A DNA stretch of 64,000 bases from Labyrinthula sp. Ha (GCA_015227615.1 JAALGZ010000048.1:62001-126000); one strand, 5' to 3'. Numbered from the stretch's first letter, positions 45,519 through 58,130 are shown. The notes: generated from the sequence alone by a model not told the origin. Program-made: numbers and translations.

Positions 45519-46325
45519 ATGACAATATTCATAATAAAACTCTTATTATTCTCTTTTATATGTCAAGTGCAAGTGGTGCTATGCCAAGAGGCTATTTTGG
45601 AAGGAGGTGATGTGACGGTTATTACAATCGCAGTAGCAGTTTTTTTGCTATTTTTCTTTTACTGTGTTTGTACTCAAGGATCGAGTAGCTCAGATGAGAT
45701 TATAAGGAATGTTGAAACGCGAAAGCATAACAAATTGAGCAAGAAATCATCTTTGCCAAGTTTTCACAGCAGCATCTCTGCTAAGAATTCAAACCGAGTA
45801 CCCGATGAATTCCCGGACTCGGTTGTATCTCGACCAAGAACCGAACCTGTAACAAAAAAGTTTTCCCAAACATATTCTTTAACTGCAGACCAAGAAAATT
45901 TTAAAGATATTTTATCTGATGATTTAAATCCATCTCAAACTGTTTCCTCAGGAGCGGAAGAGAAAAAACAGAAAAGAAGATTTCAATTTCGAAGAAAAGT
46001 TTCTGGAGAAAAGTTCCCGTCGGTTCCAGAAGATGAAAAAATGAAAGCATATGCGAAATCTCAAGAAACAACAGTTCCAAGTGAATTAGAATATGATTTA
46101 GAAATGTATAATAATCCAAATGGTCTTACGGATAGAGGGCATAATTCACAAAATACAGAAAGATTACTTGCACATCCACCAGCGAACTCTGTTTTATATA
46201 AAAAATATTTGAAAAAACAGGATAAAAAAAAAGAAAAAAGTTTTATTGAGCAGCAAGTAGATGGGCAAACAGAGTTACAATCTGTTCGCTCAAGTGTTTT
46301 GAGAGGAATGATAAAAAGAAATTGA
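45519..46325 (+). CDS. Single-pass membrane protein, hypothetical
   Basis: A 268-aa protein. Residues 1-22 look like a signal peptide ending near V-L-C-Q. After only about ten residues a second hydrophobic segment (31-50, ending F-Y-C-V-C) spans the membrane, so nearly all of the protein, some 215 residues, would be cytosolic. That tail is rich in S, K, E and P, with basic clusters (EEKKQKRRFQFRRK), and is probably disordered and phosphorylated. No known domain. It has a 260-bp divergent upstream region with the ubiquitin-like gene, and its stop is only 23 bp from the convergent arylformamidase gene. Confidence 0.7.
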   Translation: MTIFIIKLLLFSFICQVQVVLCQEAILEGGDVTVITIAVAVFLLFFFYCVCTQGSSSSDEIIRNVETRKHNKLSKKSSLPSFHSSISAKNSNRVPDEFPDSVVSRPRTEPVTKKFSQTYSLTADQENFKDILSDDLNPSQTVSSGAEEKKQKRRFQFRRKVSGEKFPSVPEDEKMKAYAKSQETTVPSELEYDLEMYNNPNGLTDRGHNSQNTERLLAHPPANSVLYKKYLKKQDKKKEKSFIEQQVDGQTELQSVRSSVLRGMIKRN

Positions 46326-46348
46326 TGTAATGTTGAATATTTTAAAGT

Positions 46349-47203
46349 TTATTGAAGAGTAGATAATAAGGAGTGTAATATTTTATATTGTAGAGAGTTT
46401 TTCTGAGAAAAAGATTCAATAATACTGAAATGATTTTCTTGTAAACAATAAAATTCACTTGAAATAATATTGTTTATCTTTTCATGAAATTCTTTGCTTT
46501 GTCTTTGAAACTCTGGAGAATCATTTCTTCCAACTAAAACAAAAATTTTACTGGAAAAACCTTGGTTTGTCTTGATTTGAAAATTTCGAGGACTAAAAAA
46601 TTTAATATCTTCTTCACAAAGATCAAGGTTTGATTCCTTATTTACACAAGAAGATTTTATTGGTGCAAGATCGTATATTCCAGACACAAGAAGATAATTC
46701 GCTTCAACAGACTTCTTCATAAAAAGCAACGCAGCAAGATGAGCTCCTGCAGAGTGTCCAATAATATTAATATTAGCTTTAGGAAATTCTTCTATAACTT
46801 TAATCACAAGATCTTCAACACTTTGATAAATTTGAGATATATTATTTGGTGGGGATAACTTATATTCCAAGGTCACAAAACCACAGGTTCTACTTATATA
46901 CTCTTTGGCGAAAAAAGCACCAGAATCTTCTAAAACACCAGCTGTCCAATATCCGCCATGAATATATATTATTATCTCCAGAAGAGCAGAGATTTCATCT
47001 TTGTAAAATAAAGTATACGATGATGACTTGTCGGTTAATAGTTGCTGCTTAAGAAATTTGAATTTTTGCTTTGCGAACTGCGTTTGGGAAGTTGTAAGAT
47101 TAACATGGTCAGTTATAACTTGTTCTGGTGTTTTTTCTTTTACCCATTTACTAGGACTATATTGTTTGTCTAGTTCTTCTTGACTTGAGTTTTTCCAAGA
47201 CAT
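46349..47203 (-). CDS. AFMID: Arylformamidase-like alpha/beta hydrolase
   Basis: A 284-aa protein with the N-terminal signature ELDKQYSPSKW seen in kynurenine formamidases. Oxyanion-hole motif HGGYW is at 82-86. The nucleophile is S151 in GHSAGAHLAAL. The acid is probably D228 in RNDSPEFQRQS, where animal enzymes have a matching DSPEF block. The base is H258 in NHFSIIES. The full triad is present at normal spacing, and length is typical. It would hydrolyse N-formylkynurenine to kynurenine in tryptophan breakdown. No other kynurenine-pathway gene lies nearby. A related esterase function is the main alternative. Confidence 0.87.
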   Translation of the reverse strand: MSWKNSSQEELDKQYSPSKWVKEKTPEQVITDHVNLTTSQTQFAKQKFKFLKQQLLTDKSSSYTLFYKDEISALLEIIIYIHGGYWTAGVLEDSGAFFAKEYISRTCGFVTLEYKLSPPNNISQIYQSVEDLVIKVIEEFPKANINIIGHSAGAHLAALLFMKKSVEANYLLVSGIYDLAPIKSSCVNKESNLDLCEEDIKFFSPRNFQIKTNQGFSSKIFVLVGRNDSPEFQRQSKEFHEKINNIISSEFYCLQENHFSIIESFSQKNSLQYKILHSLLSTLQ

Positions 47204-50200
47204 TTGAATGTGGGGAAAGTGTTCTTGAGTTTTAGAAGCTAGTTTAGCCTGAGGTTATATTTTGGGCAAATTTGGAACAAATTATATTGGAAAATTTTCT
47301 TTTGAAATTATTAACCGTTAACGTTTTTGTTTTCGTTGATCAATATGAAAACAATTTACTGCTAAGAGTTAACTAAAATGGACATGAACGACTTCTGGAT
47401 GCTCTGAACCCACGAAGTGAAGGTTTTTTTATTGTTAAGACCACTGGCATACTGGGTGGGTATAGTTACTTTTGTTGGCAATGGACTTCAATTGAAGTTA
47501 AAAAGTACAAAATTGAGTAGCGATAGGATTCAGTAGCTTGATTATGGAGTAGCTAAAAAAAAGGTGATGATTTGCAAGACTTACACGTCATTATCAGGAG
47601 TTGGAAGAGCAAAACACAAACAGTTCTTGGAATAATTGGAAACTGCTACAAAAATAGATTAATAGTTACATTAAAGTTTTGTACGATGCTCTCAATACTC
47701 AAGTATCAAAAAAAGCCACCAGCAGCAGAAAAAACTTTATTATCCTCTTAGACCCAAGGTAAAGGACTTATTAATCGTATAATGTTTAGAAGCTAATCAC
47801 CTCAAGATAATGAGCCACAACTTCAAAGAGAGGGGAATATGGCAAAAGAAACACGTCATCTTGCATCCAAAAAACAAAGAGATAGCCCATCCGAATAATA
47901 TTTTCTTATAACGAAGAATTACAATCAGATAGAAACACTGAGAATATCCAACACACTCCGAAGACATCTCTCCTAAAAGGAAAATTTCGACCACTTAACT
48001 ATCCACCAAGATATATCAAAGTTAATGAGATAAAAAGAAAACCCAAGAAAAAGCATGGAGTAAATGACTTCGTCAAACACCAAAAAATTCAAGAAAATTA
48101 AAAAGCTTCAAGGAAAAGGTAGTCGAGGAAATGAATTTGGAAGAAAAGATTCAGTAAAAACCCAAAGAAAATTAAAGAAAATATAACTCAAAAATAACCA
48201 TGAAATTGTTTAAGAGAAACAGAAAACTATTTAATACATCATAGCCGAAGCAGAACACGAAAATAGTCATTTAAGTTGTACTAGTAGCAGTTAAAGACAT
48301 AGAAGACTGGAACAACGTTGTGTGTCAGTATGTAAAAGTTAAATTCAGGGCAAACCAACCAAGATACAGATATTATATGCTGAGTATATTCCAATCAACG
48401 AAGCAAATCTTAACTACTTTTGAGATTGAAAGAAAAATCAGAATACCCTGAGTTTCAAAGAAATAGTTAAAATTTTCAACCATATTTTTTTCAAGTCACA
48501 ACACCCCTGCAACCTACTAAGAATTATGTTTCAAAAGAACACGTTGAAGTACCATCTCCAATCGCACAAAAATAAGAAGAGCGTTTATTTACAATAAGAC
48601 TCACTACAATACTACTCTTTCCCTCAACCAAATACTTAAATATGATGTTAAGAAACCTGAAGACTTCCTAGGTACAAGGACTGGAGAAAACACTTAATGT
48701 GGTATTCAGATATACCCAAAGGCCAAAAGAAAGTTTCAACCCTTACGAAGAAATTATCGGGATAGAAACTTACAGGTAAGAAGATAAAACTAAGATATAC
48801 CGGGGAGGGGGAAGTCTTCATAATTAACAAAGGAAAATGTTAGAAATTAGGACCACTGCAATGCAGATGCAACACCCCCCTAAGCACTACCCTCAAAATA
48901 ACTACAAAAATCATCTAAGAAAAAATAAAGCTTATTATAAAGATACCAGGAAAATACCGAGCAGGTTCTTAGGAAACAACACTCCTAGATACTGAAAATT
49001 GAGCCCATGAAAAAAATATGAAGCACTCCACCATAACTGAAAAGTCGTTTACCTGATTTTCATATATTTCAAGCAAACTCTTGCCCTTATAGAACATAAG
49101 CTTCCATTTCTGCTCCCTCCCCCCCCAGGAATCCGGTATACAGACTAGACTTTTAAGGATGCAATACATATGCAAACTAGCAACAGTTGGAGCAAGAAAA
49201 AGAGAGAGAAGCTTAGGAGAAATTAGCATCAAGAAAAGTATCTTTCGGCGTCCAAGCGTCCCCATCTCTCTTTCCTAATGCTCTGGATATCGTCTTAAAA
49301 AAATCAAACCTTGAAGATTCGCTAACCTGGACTATCAGGAAGAAAACAAAGAATATCATTCTTTCACGGAAGAAAGCCTTGAATTTGTCAATAGCGTGCA
49401 AAATCTAGAGGAAACTTTGAATCAATTAGAAGATATACAAAGTATTTCTGGCTTATGGACTTGACAAAATAGAAGTTATTGTGGTAGAAACACTGATAGG
49501 GAGCTAAAACAGCTTGAGAGACAAATAGATAAATGGAGTCATCATTTTGCACTCCCAATGCGAGTCGTGAAAATGTGGCAGAAACTTTGATGATCATGAC
49601 ATCTTGAACCCACACTTTAATTCCAGATTCTATGATGAAAAAATATAGAAGTTGAAACAATTCACACAGTTTAACGCGCAGTCGATGTGTTGGAGGGATA
49701 GATAGATAAGAAGACATCCCAAGTACAAATGTTTAAAATTGGAAATATATAAGACAATAGCTTGTTCAAGTACCTCAGGTCTTTTTCAGCAGCAAATGAA
49801 TAAGCGAAATAGACATGACAGAGAAACTTGGAATGGCAAAAACATGGTTATCCCAAAACTGTCAACCCTCAACAAAAACAAAATGGATCTGAAATAAAAC
49901 GAAGCATAGCTAAAGTCCCAGTTTGCTCTAAGTTGATCCATGGAAGCAATGTATGCCCAAAAAGAGCAGCATTCAAAGGAACTAAGATCTACTTTCCATT
50001 AGAATGAAAAATATCTACCAAGACTCCAACAGGTCTCCTGGACCAGAATAGCTGAATAAAGTGAAAGTAACTAACCTGAATATAATAAATCTTATTGTCG
50101 AAAGATCAAAAGTAAAGAAATGCAAAATCACACCAGATGAGCAACACAAAATAATATACCAACTATATGTCAAAACAAGTCCCAATTTCATCAGAAAACC

Positions 50201-52753
50201 TTAGCCATCTTTACCCGAACGGCAATGCAACTTGCAAACCTGCATGGCAATGAAGATGAGGAGAATAACTATGTTCCGTCTTCGGAAAACTCACCCGCAA
50301 GTAATCTTTCCATCATGGCTTTTGTATCCTACAGCGCAGAGCTATTTCCAAAAAATAGGCTTGGATTTGTTTTTTGGTCCCTCCTTTCCAATATATCCCC
50401 TGCTTCCCATACCATGCCACACATGACCCAAAACCCTATCACACATATATTCAACTCCCTCTCAGCATCTAAACAAGAATATTGAACTTGGCAAAATACC
50501 TAAGAAAGGCCAAGCAGACCCTGGAATCTACTGGAAAACTCCTAATTGAGCTGCATCCATGCATTACAAAATGTAACTTTCCCAACACAAACCCAGCTCC
50601 TGCCCCGGAAGATTTCTAATAAGATTCCAATCCGGAATAAAACCAGGCTTGCAACCTTAACACGAAGTTTAAACCAGTTATATTCCATAATTCATCTCGA
50701 ATAACAACAATATAATAGGGATTAAGGTCATGAAACTTTTTCTGTTGTGAGCCAGCTATCTTAAGATTATCTCAATCTTCCGCTTCATTTTTAATTTATG
50801 TGATTGCCCAAGGTCAAATAATGAACCAGTAATCTGGATAATTATAATTGAATATCTACTCCAAGTTTCAGCTACTTGAAAGACAAAACAATCCCGGGCC
50901 CGGTTTTCAAAATTACCATGGAACTTGAAAAATCAATTACTTAGAAAGTATTTACAGTTCGGTAGTGATGAAACCCGAGTTAGACCGAATCAGACCCTAT
51001 TGACTTCAGTGAACCTCAAATCTGTATGAAAGTATTGGGGTAGTTCATTTAGTATCGACATTAAGGAAGCTGAGTTTAATCTGGGCAAGACATACTTGGA
51101 TTTGAATTCTCCTACACCCTGCTGTCAACTTTCTTGCAACTTGAGTATCTGTACTTTATGTGCTTTTTACAACAGTTTAATGGTAGTCCATGATAGAGAA
51201 GGTAAAACCACAGTAGCCTTTGCTTGAAGTCTTAAGAAAATCTTATATGTTTTTATTGAATTAAGGAAGAGTATCTATGGGTAACTTATTACAGCTTTAT
51301 AGATTCTTTATACCATACATAACGCAAGTTTATGTTGAAACTAGTATGCTCGTAAAATAATAACCAAGAGAATCTGCATGGTTCTTGGACACTAAAGCTA
51401 TACATATGTCCGGGAAAATATTCTGTTATGTGAAGGAAAGAAAATTAAATGACTATTGAGGTCTAATAAGACGCAAAATTATGGAAATAAATGCCAATTA
51501 ACACAAATGAGAGATCTTGGAGTTAGAAATGTTTGTAGTGATGAGAATATATCTAAAATTTGTGACACTAAATTCTCTATTATTAGAATTGACTTCAATG
51601 ACAGTCATGTAAATAAAAGGGAGTTCTAGTCGGGACAGTTTGTGAGAATACAAATTTACCTTCTTAAATTGGAATACAGCAAGATTTGTGTCAAAACCAT
51701 TTTAGATTACTGCAGCGCTTTGATGTAATAATTTTAAAATAAAGATAAGAGTAGATATCGAGTTTAAGAGAAAACTTTAGGGCTCTGAAGCCGTCAATGA
51801 TCTAGATATTTATTATCTTTGATCTGAGACCTTTTGAAAGCGTACCATTTTCTTAATAACAGAGCGTGCTTCAGAGAATATAATTAAGACTAGTATTTTT
51901 ATGTTCGATTCTATTTCCCATTTTGTAGTTTTGAGAGGATATTATTTCGTCAGACGCTGTAACTCTTACCCCGCTTGATAGAGAAAGAAAATCATTTCAG
52001 TACTAAGCTCTTGGTAATCAGAAGTCTTATAAAAGCTTCACCGCCAGTTTGACAGTTAGCTCTTCGTATTTTAAACTTCTTGCTCATGCAACAGAATTTT
52101 TTCTTGAAAATACCTTAGGCAATTTCTTATTCTTTTGTAAAATCATATTACACTATCTACAAAGTAGCACTAAAGATAAGGTTTTGCACAATACTCTCAA
52201 GCTACTTTCCACATTCCAAATCGGATTCATCTCAAAAAGAACTACCTTAGATTAAGTTACTTACTTTCAATATAGCTCAGGCTTGACGTCGTTTTATTTA
52301 AAAGCTATGTAGTTGTATTTTCATGTCTTGATCCACCAATAAAGAGGATTTTGCAAGGGCTTGAATAAAAATAAGCGTATACCCTTTAAGAAATGAATGT
52401 CCTATAATTTTTGAACACATTTAAGATTAAACAGGAAACGTACATAAATTGTTCCAAAACAAGCAAGGAATAGTTACGGGTATGTCGCAATCAAAGGAAA
52501 GTATATATATATTTAAGGCTTTACCCTTCAAACATCTTAGCGATTCAGGAAGGCCAAAAAGCTTAAAACACTAATTACTTCAACAAAACTTGATGACATT
52601 ATCTTCGCTACAATGATATTACTACAGTATAGTTTCATATAATTAAACCTATAGAGTCCCAATGCAGCAAGCATCCATTTTATATCCTCTTATTGGAATT
52701 GATTAAAAAAACAATTTGGCAGATTCAACCAATATTCACCTGTGGTGATTGCT
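47204..52753. other. Gene-poor region with A-rich block
   Basis: No gene recognised. From about 47.5 to 50.6 kb the plus strand is strongly A-rich; for example 48061-48120 holds 31 A and 12 T. Open frames such as 50225-50485 have no family match. Such strand asymmetry over about 3 kb could reflect a long noncoding transcript, a decayed element or a replication effect. Confidence 0.5.
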
Positions 52754-53040
52754 AAATTTCTAAGGTTTTTTTGGGGGGCCTACTCAAAGGTTGGAAACCC
52801 TTCGGTCTTACAAGGAGGACATAACTGAGTCAAAGCCCTTTCTTGCGTTGTGTGGGACTTGAAGTCACTAAACCAACCCCCCGGCACGTTTTTTTGCCAT
52901 GGCACTGAAAACTTGAATCACTCATACTCCACAGAGCCAATCATTCAAAGCTAAGTACCTTACCCATAATGCCTTGACGACTTGGGGAATCCATGGGGAA
53001 TTAGCTGCCGCACTAGCGCGCTGCAGAAATTTCTAAGGTT
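52754..53040 (-). mobile_element. tRNA-derived SINE-like element with 14-bp duplication
   Basis: The element at 52768-53026 is flanked by identical 14-bp direct repeats AAATTTCTAAGGTT (52754-52767 and 53027-53040), a target-site duplication. On the minus strand it begins near CTGCAGCGCG and carries a tRNA-like head: CCATGG pairs with a second CCATGG about 95 nt on, an A-box-like CCAAGTCGTCAAGGC lies at 52985-52971, and a B-box-like GATTCAAGT at 52919-52911 with a TTCAAGT T-loop. The head resembles Ser or Leu tRNA with a long variable arm. The element ends in GGCCCCCC and an A run of five (seven with the duplication). It is clearly richer in G+C than its flanks. It would be transcribed by RNA polymerase III and mobilised by a LINE elsewhere; no reverse transcriptase is in this window. 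Confidence 0.82.
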
Positions 53041-55485
53041 AGGTATTCTCTTACCGTTATGGAAAGAATAAATTGGTTACCATAAGGAAAATAAGTTTAG
53101 TTAATGTACATGCATTTGTGGCCGTGTTATTTATTGTTTTCTTGTTTTGACTAATCCCATTAAATTTCTACGTACCTGTCAACAAATGTCAACAAGAATT
53201 CGTTCTTATATCACTAGTAATGTTTAAGTACGGTATTGTACCCCCACTTCCATATGAATTAAGCCTCTTTCCCTAACTAAATCTTAACATTTCGAGCTTA
53301 AGCACGTTACCAGTGGTATGCCTTCTGATTGTGATAATCAACTTGAAAATTTGGATAGGGGCTTTTATAAGATTATTCAATGAAATTTAGTGAAATCATT
53401 GACTTTAAACTACTTATCAAAGTAGTCGAGAAATGTACTAAATGAGTCAATTTGGAGAATTTAACTCCAAACTTACCCAAAAGTCATGACCGATGTTTGT
53501 ATATCACGTATATACATATTTATTTAGGTTCTAACCATAAAATTCAAGAACAAGAGGTAGCACTTTCCATAAAATAGCCCAAGCCTATGAAGCCTAAGTG
53601 AATTTGTTATAAATATGGAACAAACTTTAATGCCCATGGGTAAACGAGTGAACTGGGCTTTATAGGGAGGAATGGCTTCTAAATTCATCTTTATAAAGTA
53701 TCAAGTTGAAGTTCTTATAAACCAACAATCACGAATAGAAGTTTTCTCTAAGTGCAAATAAGAAAACAGCGAAGAAATATTTTCGTGCAGGTATTAACAC
53801 TTGAAGTAACAAAATCAAATAACTAAGAAATATTGCAAAAAGCAACCGAAGGCTCAGGGTCGGATGGTAGTTATCAGCATTTTTCTAATAGTTCTGCTCA
53901 TATAACCTTAAAGAATCTTCACTACCTTTGTTGGCACTTTAGTACGCTTCTATTTTTACGTGCATCTGAAACATACGATTTTTGAATGAAGAAAGCGCGT
54001 GGTGATTGGAAGACAAACGATACATTTTAAAGCTGGTTTCTTATTGGTAAGGGTGTCTCAGATGATCTTCAAGAAATCTCAAAAAGCTTAATCATAAACT
54101 GCTGACACACATGGGTGAATCTAATATGCTATAACTTTCTAATTAAAAATCATTCACTGGTATTAGCCGTCAGTTGCAAGGAATTTATTGATTGTGCTGA
54201 TGTTATATTCCTAGCTTCTTCTCTATGGTGTTTCTAAGACCATGTCTTTCCAAAAGAGAACAAGTATATATAGTATTAGTCAAATATGACCGCAACATTG
54301 GGTGCGATCCTCTTGTTGTTAGCTTTTCCTAAGAAAGTCACCCAGGGCTCTGCATTCTTAAATTCCTGTGTAAAGACAGGGAAAACCCATAGATGTAGTC
54401 CCAAGAGGAGTATTCTCCAAAAACAGATAGTGTTGTCATGGTTGTTTTCCCAAACTTGGTTATGCCAATGTTCCTAATATCACACCCCCACCACAATACC
54501 TAGCTCTAATTAAATCTAGTACTAGTCTTTCTGGGTTCATTTTTAACAAGAAAGCGGCGCAAATGTATGAAATCATTACTGTTTTTTTTGCATTAATTCT
54601 GTTGCTCGGCATAGTAATTTTAGATATGATTTTATGTAAGAACTACTCTGTACACCAAACAACAAATTTAATTGCGATTATTTTTGGAAATTGAGAAAAT
54701 GCAGTATAAAGCAATCTGCCATCACAACACGCTGGTCCAGAAAAGCCTTTGAATTTACCCTAAAGTGAGCTAAACATTGGTTTAATGAAACTAAAAAAAG
54801 CTAGCCCTGTCGAAAAGGAAAGTATTTTGGAGAGGTAAGAATATCCTTGCAAAATATGCAGAACCACATTTGAGGAAAAATGTGAAGTCTTTGTTTTTAT
54901 CTGAAGATGGTTTTTAGTCTTTTACATTACGTCTGACTACTGCACGTGTGAATATTTTAATCTCTTTTAGAGTTCACCTTTTCCGAAGCAAAATTAACAG
55001 CTTTTCTTTCTACTCTGAATTCTGCCATATGCCTGGTATATGAAGTCATAAGAATTATATGGCATCCAGTTAATGTCTTATGGTTTGTTAAGAAAATTAA
55101 ATCTTTTGGCCTATTAGCCATCTTCAGTCATTCACTATCTTGCAACCCCTATTTGATTGAGACAACTGGTACTAAAGCTGTCTTTACTCATTTTTGCATG
55201 ATCAGCACAACATGAGTTTGATTCATTTCTAATTTTCTCAGCTATGTTTTGTGCAGGAGTGTAAGAATACTGGAAAGAATAGAGTAGTGTGTATTTAAAT
55301 AATCAATGAGATTTCCTTTCTCCTTATGAGTGGAAATTCCCAGCCTGTTCTATGAATTAGGTGTAGCAAGAAACTACAGCTATTTTCCCGCAAATCCTGG
55401 ATATGCTTTACTGCTAATGTATCCAAAGAACATTGATTAGTTGCTTTCAATAGGGGTAAACTTATTTAGAGTTCACAGTTAAACA
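53041..55485. other. Gene-poor region downstream of the SINE
   Basis: AT-rich; the only frame with any content, 54286-54477, is 63 codons and unrecognised. No gene supported. Confidence 0.5.
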
Positions 55486-55776
55486 TTATAGTTGGTTTAT
55501 CATTAGCTCCATCAGGCCTCTATTATTTCTTCGTCTGTTATTATTATTGTTTCTTCTACAACCTTCATACTCATCTTCACAGTCCTCGAAAGATCCTGTA
55601 AGAGCTGCTATAATAACAACTGCTACGACTATTCCTATTAGTACATAACACAAATTCTTCTGCCAGTCACTACCAGATCCACCAGCTTCTTCTACTGAAC
55701 TTCCTTGAGGCTTCAGGGGCTCCTGTGTATTTTGAACTTCTTCAATTTTTACTCTTGTGGTAAATTCATTATTCAT
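55486..55776 (-). CDS. Small CX6C membrane protein, family copy 4
   Basis: A 96-aa divergent member of the family at 30593-34539, 21 kb away and on the same strand. The N-terminus is longer (40 residues, with P, Q and G). The shared core begins K-N-L-C-Y at 40-44, followed by a hydrophobic segment to about 61, then the box FEDCEDEYEGC (C66, C73), again CX6C. The linker is an N/R run instead of S/G/R, and the tail keeps N-R-G-L then a hydrophobic end, without the SVL(D/E) finish. The conserved core despite the changed linker and tail argues for a real gene family. Confidence 0.75.
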   Translation of the reverse strand: MNNEFTTRVKIEEVQNTQEPLKPQGSSVEEAGGSGSDWQKNLCYVLIGIVVAVVIIAALTGSFEDCEDEYEGCRRNNNNNRRRNNRGLMELMINQL

Positions 55777-57224
55777 TTTTTTCTTGTTCTTATTTGTTTT
55801 GTAATTTGAAAAATATCCTTATTAAATGTAATGCTTTATAACTGTATATCACAACTGCATCGGAAGAGGGGACAAAGCAATGTGTTTACCATAGCACGTA
55901 TTAATAGGTAATTACTTACTGTTATGTTCTGCTAGAGCATGAATAAGGTCACTCCCATATTACTATTTCAAGTGAGTACAATCTTAAACTATTCAATACA
56001 CGAAATAAAAGCTGTAGGAAGTGTGAAGAAAATAGTAATAAATAGAGAGAAAGGTATACTAAATACTGAATACTGGCCCGCTTGTTTCTGAGTTTGAACT
56101 CTATCCACCGGAGTTCCTGGTTTTCAGAAAAGGAGAAGGTTTGAAGTTGGTTCAAATTATAAACCATGTATGCTTTATAAGTTACTATTAAGATAGCTGA
56201 TATTTTTGGTTCTACCCGTTCACTAAATGTATCTTTGTGTTTGTAGTTTTTAGGAACACATTGTTGTATCTACACCTAAAACTGCTAGTTATTGAGTTTC
56301 ACTCTCACATCATCCCTTCAAGAAGAATTCTGAAAACTCTAATGAAACAAATACTCAGTAAATTTAGATATTTTGTTCTCACGTTATCTCCAGAGAATAT
56401 TTTCCTGAATGTAAAATTTAGTATACATAAAGAGGAGTTTGGATACAAAGATATAGCAGAGATTTTTCAGTTTAACAAAGACTAGTTTATTCAAACCAGG
56501 TCCAAAGGTATGCTTCAATTACCGAGTTAAATAGAAAGTTGAAAGAGTAAGCTATCTTTCTATTAAGTGCTAGACGCGCCAAATCCAAACTATTTTCTTC
56601 ATCACGAACTGCTCCTGAAACTTGCACCCTTGAAGAACATACTGTGACTTGCAAATGTTCAACTCTAAAGCGATATTTTTAAATATTCAAAGTTTGAAAC
56701 CAAAAATCCAAAAGAGAAAAAAGAAAAGAATATATAGTGGCAAGCAACCTGTGTATACTGTTCTACTATTGGAAGTTAGCTCGACATAGATACCTTTTTT
56801 TTGCTGTTATGTTTGGAGAAAAAGAAGAGGTAGTAAACAAAAGCGTTATGCCTTACCAACTCTTTTGAGGCGCATTACAAACCTTGCAATTGCATGTAGT
56901 TTCCTTTTCATAAGACAATATTTCAGTTGAAGATAAAAGAAGTTTCCAGCAAAGCCAGATCTTCCCGATCTTGCACTGCAACTCTACATTCTCGCAACCA
57001 GGTTATCACTTCTATTGGCTCTTTTGCTCATAAATTACGCGAAAGATTAGATTAGGAAAAGCAGTATTAACCCTAATACTAAGATGTATTATTAAATATT
57101 CTAGGAGAAAGATTTTATTGTCAATTGTAAAACCCTGCTTATTTCTTCCTTCAGCCTTTGTGGAACATGTACTAAGTTGTGAATAGATTATACTAAATGA
57201 AAACAATGTATAGAGCAAAGGTAA
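55777..57224. other. Intergenic, no gene recognised
   Basis: 1.4 kb of AT-rich DNA. The 82-codon frame at 56237-56485 has no family match and no supporting signal. Confidence 0.45.
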
Positions 57225-58130
57225 TTATATTTTCATAACCGAATTGTTCCCCGTTAACTTCCAGGTACTTTGGGTATTCTGTAAGAATCTGGTAGTTATA
57301 ATGGAAATCCTTGTTTGGGGATACTCTACTTTGGACTCCTTTCTTAACTTGTGTTGAATGTGCAAGATAGTTGGATAAATTAGTTGCACTAGTTCACTCC
57401 TAGAAGTACCCAAACGTATAGATAGAGAAAAACCAGATTTAAGGGTTGCCAAATATTTAATGAACATGGAAACCCAAGAAATACGTATACCAAGCATGCC
57501 TTCTGCAAAGATCTTCAAATTCTTCAACCTGCTATAGATTTCACATGACGCCATGCAAGAAAACATAGAAGTAGCGTAATTTCCATAAAAATATTCTGAA
57601 CTCAAGTAAAGAGTTTTTAGGTTAAAAGAAATTTTAGATTGAGAAATTGATTTCAACAAGTGATATGAATGAAACTGAAAGTTTGTTCCAAGAGTTTTCA
57701 TAGTTTGTCCGTTAGCAGAAAAAAATCTTGAAAAAAAATTTTTTTGCTTCATCTCACCTGTAAGAACTCCAATTCCATAGAACCCTTTTCTTCTACTCAC
57801 TATGCTTAAGAAAGCATCTACTTTCTTTAAATTAGCTGATGTAATCAAGCGAACTACGTTTGCACTTTGTGGCAAAGACATTGCAAATGCAAAAAAATCT
57901 ACCAGGTCTTTACCTGTTAAATTAATTGCAGAGAAGGTAAGAGACTCAACGGTTGCGTTCAATAAAGCTTTTTTTATAAATGAGCTTTCTTGTTCAGTCA
58001 AGGCAGATGAAAACTGATTCAGTTCTACGTTGGTCACAGCGAAACTCTTAAAATAGGGTGTTCGACTAAAATGGTATTCCGATTTCTGGGAAATTATAAG
58101 AAAATTAGATGACTTATACCTATGAAACAT
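57225..58130 (-). CDS. Hypothetical protein, possibly LRR-like
   Basis: A 301-aa intact ATG-to-TAA frame. I recognise no family. The spacing of leucines in ESLTFSAINLTGKDL, FNLKTLYLSSEYF and RLKNLKIFAEGM suggests irregular leucine-rich repeats, of the kind common in protist proteins, but too few are regular to be sure. No signal peptide or strong membrane segment. Its start codon is 210 bp from that of UTP11 on the other strand, so the two probably share a promoter region. Confidence 0.6.
   Translation of the reverse strand: MFHRYKSSNFLIISQKSEYHFSRTPYFKSFAVTNVELNQFSSALTEQESSFIKKALLNATVESLTFSAINLTGKDLVDFFAFAMSLPQSANVVRLITSANLKKVDAFLSIVSRRKGFYGIGVLTGEMKQKNFFSRFFSANGQTMKTLGTNFQFHSYHLLKSISQSKISFNLKTLYLSSEYFYGNYATSMFSCMASCEIYSRLKNLKIFAEGMLGIRISWVSMFIKYLATLKSGFSLSIRLGTSRSELVQLIYPTILHIQHKLRKESKVEYPQTRISIITTRFLQNTQSTWKLTGNNSVMKI

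Noticed and set aside
5960-47320. TAACGG (Myb-like) strings upstream of several genes as a shared regulatory motif
   Set aside because: A six-base motif is expected about twenty times in this window by base composition; the few near start codons are not evidence.
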